Positions 60,701-64,000 of a stretch of DNA of 64,000 bases are shown here, one piece after another. The notes under the pieces are model-generated. The model searched no databases, was not told where the DNA came from, and saw only the letters and a program-made list of their open reading frames with translations. The stretch is from contig OZ059896.1 in assembly GCA_964057225.1 (NCBI GenBank), positions 15,140,501 to 15,204,500 of the forward strand. Reading direction: 5' to 3'. Numbering within the stretch: the first letter of the stretch is position 1; the number at the start of each line of letters is the position of its first letter. Position numbers and translations under genes: made by a program. Origin of the DNA: Auanema rhodensis (taxonomy: Eukaryota > Nematoda > Chromadorea > Rhabditida > Rhabditidae).

Positions 60701-63700
60701 ACAGAGCTTCTCCTACTCTTGAGTTCAGCGCTGCGCGAAAGCAGATTTGTGCATTAATCGCATTAGCGGAACAGTTCAGATAATTAGCGAATCATTTTCC
60801 AATGTTATAAACTTGACTATCTATATAGAATATACGATATAAATGTAAATTTCATAAGTATAAAGTTAAGTTGAATAATTTTCAAAAGTAGTTTACTAAA
60901 TGAATAACTATATAGTATATGGAATACATATAAACAGTCCTCATGATATATTTGCATATATACAAATTGGAAGCTTGAAAAGCTGAAATTGTTTCAAACA
61001 TAACTAAATTCTCTCATAATCCCTCCTTCCAAACTTTCTTCATTCCAATTTTTCAACTTCTTACTCTCAGTCTCAACTAGGATTGTTCAACATATTAGAG
61101 CCGGCTTTATCTCATCAATACGTTGTCGGCCTTGTATAATAGTAGTAATACAGCCGGTGGGTGCTGAGGGAAACGCCATAGTAAACCCAACTAAAAGCCA
61201 TAGTTTCTGAATCTAATGGATTGCTTAAGCACACCTTTCAGGCGACATCTGCTAACGCAGATGTGTCAAATGGTTTCCTGTGGATTGCACATTTCCCCGT
61301 CATATATGTATGTAATTTTTCAAGATTTGTTGAAAAGTTTAAAAAGAAGAAAGCTGACGAAGTCTTGACAACGAGTTACACATGCTTAATTGACACTACA
61401 TTTACTAAAAGTAGAAAAATCCCCGACTATTACTAGTTAATTAGCGTAGTGCATATAGTGTGCGACAAGTTACGTGAGTCCCTCATGAAGTTCCTAATTC
61501 TCATTTTATTATTTGTTACCCATAGAAGCGGTTGTTGATTATTATGGCATTATGGTTTAAGAATATGTTTGTATGACTTCCCACGTGGCTCAAGTACCTG
61601 TTATGCCATAGACATGCTATCGTCTGCCGTTGTTATGTCATCAGCATGTCGGCAGCATCACAGGTGGAATAAGCGCTTAAGTTTACTTGCTCAATCTCTT
61701 ATATCCATAGACATGCATTTATGCATCTGGTCATCACTCATACATCTTTTAAGATATACCTATGTTTTGGGATAAAAAGGCTCTTGAAAGGCATGATAGG
61801 ATTAAATTACAAACAAGTTGCACCAACAAGTCTCTGTTTGTATGTTGAATGAAGCCACCTTATAATTGTTGTAGTCTTACTCTCATGTATTCATATACCT
61901 TTTATTGGTAAATATGGAAATCACTTCCAAATTCAACGAGAATCAATGGATGACTACTTGTTGCTCATAGAAGGATGAGCAATATACAAGACAATGAATG
62001 TGTTTCAGAAAAAGCGAGAGAGAGAGAGAGAGAATAAATAAAAGAGAGAAAGATTAAATGTAAGGAGAGCCTTCATGCTGATCTGAATTAAGTAACCTCA
62101 TGCAAGTGTACTTCAGAAATCCTTATGTACTATTCCATATCTTAGTCTATTCTGATTTTCTCGAACAAAAACGCAAAGAAGATAATACCAAGCAGTTGTT
62201 TACATGTAGTTTATCCATATATGTCCTTCTTCTTCATTCTTTTTCCTTTTCAATTTCTATTACTCAGAGTCTCAAGTGGCCGACAATTAGCTGTTCAGAG
62301 AGGGAGTAAGAGAGAGACAGAGAGAGGACTGATCGGTTGTCAGAACTAACCCTAAGAAACCAGCTCTGACAGTTACTGTCTTGACTATGGTTTGAGACAG
62401 AAAGGAAAAGACAGTAATGAAAATAGAGAGAGAGGGAGAGACATATAAAGAGAATAAAAGAGAAAACAAGTAAACAAACCATCTGCCAAGTAAATCTTTT
62501 ACTTATTCTCTTTGACATATCTTTTCAATTCTTGCTAATAAATCATAAAAATGATGTTATAACCCTTTAGTCTCATTTTACTTTTCTAATAGCCTTCTTA
62601 TAAACCTATAATTACGAGCAAAAAATATATAAAATATGATATCAAATGACTGTGAATAGCTGATCAAAGAAACATCTTGTCTAATTATTAGCAAGATTTC
62701 TTCATCATCTTTACAAGTTCTTTCCGGGTTTAATCTCAGAAAATTGATGTAAAATTAAAAGGATCGTATTACACCGATGTGTTATTCAAGAAAAAAGATG
62801 ATGATTATGCATAGTTAAATATCTTGATGCACCTGGCTCCACGTTTTATGGATAGTAAATGATTTACAAAAATAAATTATAGATAATTAGGTTTGTGAAG
62901 ATATGCCATAAAGATCAATCCTATGCATCCCACATGGCACAGAGCTGTTGGAATGAGGGAGAAAAAGAGCTGAGAGACTAAGGTGATTAGGAGCATTAAA
63001 TGGATGAAGAAGCGTCGGCACGTGTGACATCACAAACACATCGAAGGTGGTTGTCGGCAAGCGAATCAGTTCTTTTGAGCTGATGACAAGAATGAAGATG
63101 AAGATGCATTTTATGACCGAACGTTTATATGTGTATAGACGGAAAATTACAAAGACTCAGCGATTCTAATCCCATTACTTGCTTCTCTTTTTCCAACTAC
63201 TACAGATTTTCTCATTCTTCAATCATTTCGATCCCTTTAATACAACGATGCCATCTTTTGAACTGCGATATAGTGTGAAATGACATCAACTGATGATAAT
63301 AGCATGGAGGTGAAAACGAGAATTTAAAGATACTAAGCTTTTCAAATGCTGTTGTTTGCAAAGCTACAGATAATATTCTGGATGCTGGTTGTCATCTCGT
63401 TTTTCTTCCTCCTACATGTCATTACCATCATACTCATCGTCATCATACAGTGAATTCTGTTCAGTCTCTAACTAGCATGCCTATTCAACCTAACTTCTCA
63501 TGAACTCATATTATGACGAGAATAGATCCTGACACGCAAATTGATCAGAGACAGCAACCCGGATTGGCAAAATCTATTCATCATCCAATCGCTACTTAGG
63601 CCTGTTGATGGCCTGCTGAGTTTTCGCGGAACTAATGTTGTGGCAGGTGATGATGAGTAGTAAGCCACATAAGAGTCATAATTCTAGTGGACATCATCAT

Positions 63701-64000
63701 CATTGACTATATCATATAGTACAATGCCATATAGATCATGTATAAATCTTATTTATATAAATAATAATATAAAGAATAATAAAAAAAAGAATAAGGGAGT
63801 CAACTTACGCCTTGACAGGTGCGAATCAAGCCATCATATGGTAGCTTATATACACGACCAACACCAATGCATTCACTTTTACGGGCACGATCAAAGACTC
63901 TATAAATGAAAGAGAATGTTTTGTTATATATTTATAATATAAATAAGATAATTAAATTAATTAGAATAAAAAATAAATAGAAAATTACCTTAATTCTTCT
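54710..64000 (-). CDS. prkl-1: Prickle, PET-LIM planar polarity protein, 3' part
   Basis: The gene enters from the right edge. Exons from 64000 down give the end of the PET domain ([20 protein letters not shown]), then three LIM domains: [14 protein letters not shown] with [38 protein letters not shown] with [20 protein letters not shown]; and [20 protein letters not shown] with [20 protein letters not shown] Pro-rich stretch ([19 protein letters not shown]) and an acidic Ser cluster ([12 protein letters not shown]) follow. The tail [14 protein letters not shown] ends in a CaaX box (CIVS) after a polybasic run, so farnesylation and membrane attachment are expected as in other Prickle proteins. 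Introns 56024-58599 and 58850-63808 are very long for this window. The start and most of PET lie outside. Confidence 0.92.
56024..58599 (-). other. 2.6-kb intron of prickle
   Basis: The intron lies between the exon ending PRCARCDE and the exon starting LIFGEEC, on the minus strand. It contains GA and CT microsatellites (56400-56416 and 57424-57444) and a C run near 57490. No nested coding gene was found on either strand. Confidence 0.7.
58850..63808 (-). other. 5.0-kb intron of prickle
   Basis: The intron lies between the PET-end exon and the first LIM exon. It has repeated GA tracts (about 60581-60596, 60671-60683, 62016-62032, 62303-62325) and scattered GC-richer patches. I found no nested protein gene or tRNA. 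The size suggests enhancers or an internal promoter for a PET-less isoform, but this is inference. Confidence 0.6.

Overview
The window looks like nuclear DNA of a free-living or parasitic nematode. It is AT-rich. Most introns are 31-50 nt with nematode-type ends, genes are densely packed, and several same-strand neighbours sit 100-200 bp apart, as in nematode operons. There is a cuticle collagen with a furin-type RKKR site, and many starts follow a TTTCAG-like trans-splice acceptor. I cannot assign a genus. Most genes have many exons, so each CDS entry gives the full start-to-stop span including introns, with the reading frame joined by eye. Gene symbols follow C. elegans or human orthologue names and rest on recognised protein sequence, not on a search.

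Layout. 1-2 kb: eleven identical, intron-containing tRNA-Tyr(GTA) genes in a perfect 159-bp tandem array. 3-11 kb, minus strand: a PHYHD1-type dioxygenase, a 57-residue membrane protein, and a long DUF4140/DUF4139 gene whose 1.44-kb intron holds a complete collagen gene on the opposite strand. 10.7-14.4 kb: gene-poor. 14.4-24 kb: pas-5 diverging from an ICAP-1-like PTB gene; a LACTB-type protease gene with ISCU nested antisense in its 0.83-kb intron; then qns-1 and tram-1. 24.2-33.1 kb, plus strand: RPP21, DUS3L, taf-2 and BORCS6. 33.2-39.3 kb: a C2H2 gene and map-1 whose start codons are only 13 bp apart, then a little-elongation-complex ICE2 homologue. 39.8-41.5 kb: a ZC3H4/Su(s)-type CCCH gene. 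43.3-47.2 kb: an orphan multi-pass membrane protein, then tmem-231 and a small membrane ORF whose stop overlaps the tmem-231 start. 51-54 kb: plastin. 54.7 kb to the right edge: the 3' part of Prickle, with introns of 2.6 and 5.0 kb.

Functional themes. Several genes concern Pol II/III expression and tRNA biology: the tRNA array, RPP21, DUS3L, taf-2, ICE2 and the ZC3H4-like gene. LACTB and ISCU form a mitochondrial host/guest pair. No CRISPR, phage, plasmid or intact transposon was seen. The strongest candidates for new biology are the two nested gene pairs, the TAATG overlap at tmem-231, the two short membrane ORFs, the orphan transporter-like protein and a compact E-box/AP-1 cluster inside an ICE2 intron.
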